Made by a program: the position numbers and the translations under genes. A DNA stretch of 8,172 nucleotides, from assembly GCA_947629295.1 (NCBI GenBank), contig CANRDH010000063.1, forward strand, positions 1 through 8,172, in the 5' to 3' direction. Every line of letters begins with the position of its first letter. Position 1 is the first letter of the stretch. The notes beneath the pieces are model-generated. The model searched no databases and was not told where the DNA came from. It saw only the letters and a program-made list of their open reading frames with translations. Of this stretch, positions 6,488-8,172 are shown in pieces. This DNA is from an uncultured Clostridia bacterium (GTDB taxonomy: Bacteria > Bacillota > Clostridia > Oscillospirales > Acutalibacteraceae).

Positions 6488-8172
6488 ATGAGCATGGTCA
6501 GAATAGGTCTTGATATAGGTTCAACGACCGTTAAGTGTGTTGTTCTTGATGAACATAATAATATATTATACAGCACATACGAAAGGCATTATTCGCAAAT
6601 CACGGGAAAAATAGCGGAGCTTTTGAAAAACGTAAGAACGAAGATACCCGGGAATGAAACAGCGGTTGTAGCCATGTCCGGCTCTGCGGGAATGGGAGTT
6701 GCCGAAGCCTGCGGAATTGATTTTATACAGGAGGTATATGCCACAAGAGCGGCGGCTAATACATTTATACCGGATACCGATGTTGTAATAGAGCTTGGCG
6801 GCGAGGATGCGAAAATCCTTTTCCTTTCCGGAGGAATGGAGGTCCGCATGAACGGCTCATGTGCGGGCGGCACAGGCGCATTTATCGACCAGATGGCAAC
6901 GCTTCTCAACGTACCTATCGAGGAGCTTGACGCTCTTGCCGAAAAGCATGAAAAAACCTACACGATAGCCTCGCGCTGCGGAGTTTTTGCAAAGACAGAT
7001 ATACAGCCTCTGCTCAATCAGGGAGCAAGAAAAGAGGACGTCGCCGCAAGTATATTCATGGCGGTTGTAAACCAGACCATATCGGGACTTGCACAGGGCA
7101 GAGAAATAAAGGGAAGGGTGGTATATCTCGGAGGACCTCTCACCTTTATCCCACAGCTGAGAAAGGACTTTGATAAGGTTCTCGGTACAACGGGAATATG
7201 CCCCGAAAATTCTCTTTATTATGTTTCCATGGGTGCGGCACTTTGTGCGGAAAAAACCGTAGATTTTGATATGGTATGCCAAAAGATAGAAAAATACAGG
7301 GGTACCGGAAATTTTGCATTCAATAAGCCGCTTTTCAAGGACGAGCAGGAGCTTGAAATATTCAGAAAAAGACATTCTCTTGCTAAGGTTGAAAAGGGAA
7401 CTCTTGAGGGATATAAGGGAAATGCTTTTGTCGGAGTAGACGCAGGCTCAACGACTGTCAAGGGCGTTGTTACGGACGATAAGGGCACACTTCTTTATTC
7501 CGAATATATGTCCAACAGCGGTAACCCCGTGCCGATTGTCAAGCAATTTCTTGAGAATATATATAAAAAATGTCCCGGAATAAAAATAAAAGGCTCAGCC
7601 GTTACCGGATACGGTGAGGAGATTATAAAAAATGCATTCAGCGTTGATTTCGGAATAGTTGAAACCGTTGCGCATATGACAGCCGCAAAGAAATTTATGC
7701 CGGATGTTGAATTTATCATAGATATTGGCGGACAGGATATTAAGTGCTTCAAGATAAGAAACGGAGTTATAGATAATATATTCCTCAATGAGGCATGTTC
7801 GTCGGGCTGCGGCTCGTTTTTGCAGACCTTTGCAAATGCCCTCGGCTATTCGTCAGAGGAATTTTCAAAAATGGGACTTCTTGCAAAACACCCCGTCGAC
7901 CTCGGCTCACGCTGTACGGTATTTATGAATTCCTCCGTTAAGCAGGCACAAAAGGACGGTGCGACAATTGAGGATATATCCGCAGGCTTGTGTCTGAGCG
8001 TTGTAAAAAATGCTCTTTACAAGGTCATAAGAGTTTCAAGCCCGCGAGAGCTTGGCAAAAAAATTGTGGTTCAGGGAGGAACATTCCTCAATGACGCAGT
8101 GCTGAGAGCATTCGAGCAGGAAATGGGCGTTGATGTTATAAGACCCGATATATCCGGTCTTATGGGTGCATA
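6488..8172 (+). CDS. 2-hydroxyacyl-CoA dehydratase activase-like protein with tandem BcrAD/BadFG ATPase domains (3' end outside window)
   Basis: The homologous activases (HgdC, BadF/BcrA) are ATPases with one [4Fe-4S] cluster per dimer that inject an electron into a radical dehydratase or reductase. The 561 visible residues, open to the window edge, hold two ASKHA-type ATPase domains. Domain 1 (about 4-290) has GLDIGSTTVK (7-16), LGGEDAK (103-109), Cys125 in SCAGGTG, Cys164 in SRCGVF, and LGGP (214-217). Domain 2 (from 315) has GVDAGSTTVK (316-325), IGGQDIK (413-419), Cys437 in ACSSGCG and Cys476 in SRCTVF. In both halves the two cysteines are 39 residues apart, like the cluster ligands Cys127 and Cys166 of HgdC. 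The layout matches the long, roughly 1,400-aa clostridial activase-related proteins, whose C-terminal DUF2229 and HgdB-like parts would lie outside. Start: ATG 6488, or ATG 6494 (MVRIGLDIG), which fits the AAAGGAAG site equally well. Numbering here assumes 6488. The substrate is unknown. Confidence 0.92.
   Translation, partial: MSMVRIGLDIGSTTVKCVVLDEHNNILYSTYERHYSQITGKIAELLKNVRTKIPGNETAVVAMSGSAGMGVAEACGIDFIQEVYATRAAANTFIPDTDVVIELGGEDAKILFLSGGMEVRMNGSCAGGTGAFIDQMATLLNVPIEELDALAEKHEKTYTIASRCGVFAKTDIQPLLNQGARKEDVAASIFMAVVNQTISGLAQGREIKGRVVYLGGPLTFIPQLRKDFDKVLGTTGICPENSLYYVSMGAALCAEKTVDFDMVCQKIEKYRGTGNFAFNKPLFKDEQELEIFRKRHSLAKVEKGTLEGYKGNAFVGVDAGSTTVKGVVTDDKGTLLYSEYMSNSGNPVPIVKQFLENIYKKCPGIKIKGSAVTGYGEEIIKNAFSVDFGIVETVAHMTAAKKFMPDVEFIIDIGGQDIKCFKIRNGVIDNIFLNEACSSGCGSFLQTFANALGYSSEEFSKMGLLAKHPVDLGSRCTVFMNSSVKQAQKDGATIEDISAGLCLSVVKNALYKVIRVSSPRELGKKIVVQGGTFLNDAVLRAFEQEMGVDVIRPDISGLMGA

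Noticed and set aside
6292..7788. Minus-strand open frames (89-172 codons) from the spacer into the activase region
   Set aside because: The 6292-6576 frame lies mostly in the AT-rich spacer, has low-complexity content and no ribosome binding site. The others are antisense to the activase frame, whose motifs are all on the plus strand. None has a recognisable domain.

Overview
The window looks like chromosomal DNA from a low-GC member of the Clostridia, probably a gut Oscillospiraceae/Lachnospiraceae-type anaerobe. This is inferred from AT-rich spacers with vegetative sigma-A promoters, strong GGAG-type ribosome binding sites, a Clostridia-like 5S sequence, a CarD-family protein without the tryptophan wedge, and an oxygen-sensitive (Fe-S) acyl-CoA dehydratase activase homologue. 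No mobile element, CRISPR array, tRNA or phage gene is visible. Base and codon use look even across the genes.

Layout, left to right. Positions 1-108 hold the 3' end of RNase P RNA (rnpB). A stand-alone 5S rRNA gene (294-410) follows, with its own promoter (226-254) and intrinsic terminator (419-447) and no 16S or 23S beside it. A 60-codon orphan ORF (501-683, +) has a good ribosome binding site. Facing it is a two-gene minus-strand unit (1279 down to 725) encoding two small, mutually homologous three-helix membrane proteins, driven by a promoter at 1312-1340. A divergent AT-rich spacer leads to asnB (1596-3476, +), the glutamine-dependent asparagine synthetase, with promoter and terminator. 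Next is a CarD-family RNA polymerase-binding regulator (3661-4170, +). It converges, across a shared hairpin terminator (4178-4221), on a membrane-anchored nucleotide-sugar 4,6-dehydratase of the WbpM/PglF/EpsC type (6162 down to 4237, -). Divergent from that gene, at 6488 and running off the right edge, is a large 2-hydroxyacyl-CoA dehydratase activase-like protein. Its first 561 residues hold two complete tandem ASKHA ATPase domains.

The genes do not form one pathway. Nearly every one sits in its own transcription unit with a recognisable promoter or terminator, so this reads as a patchwork of independent housekeeping and accessory units. Three annotated starts differ from the longest open frame: asnB at 1596 (exposing the catalytic Cys2), carD at the GTG at 3661, and the dehydratase at 6162 (the longer start would lie inside the promoter -10 box).

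I do not see convincing evidence for a new multi-gene system. The points most worth following up are the long tandem-ASKHA activase, the pair of paralogous mini membrane proteins, and the orphan 5S unit next to rnpB.
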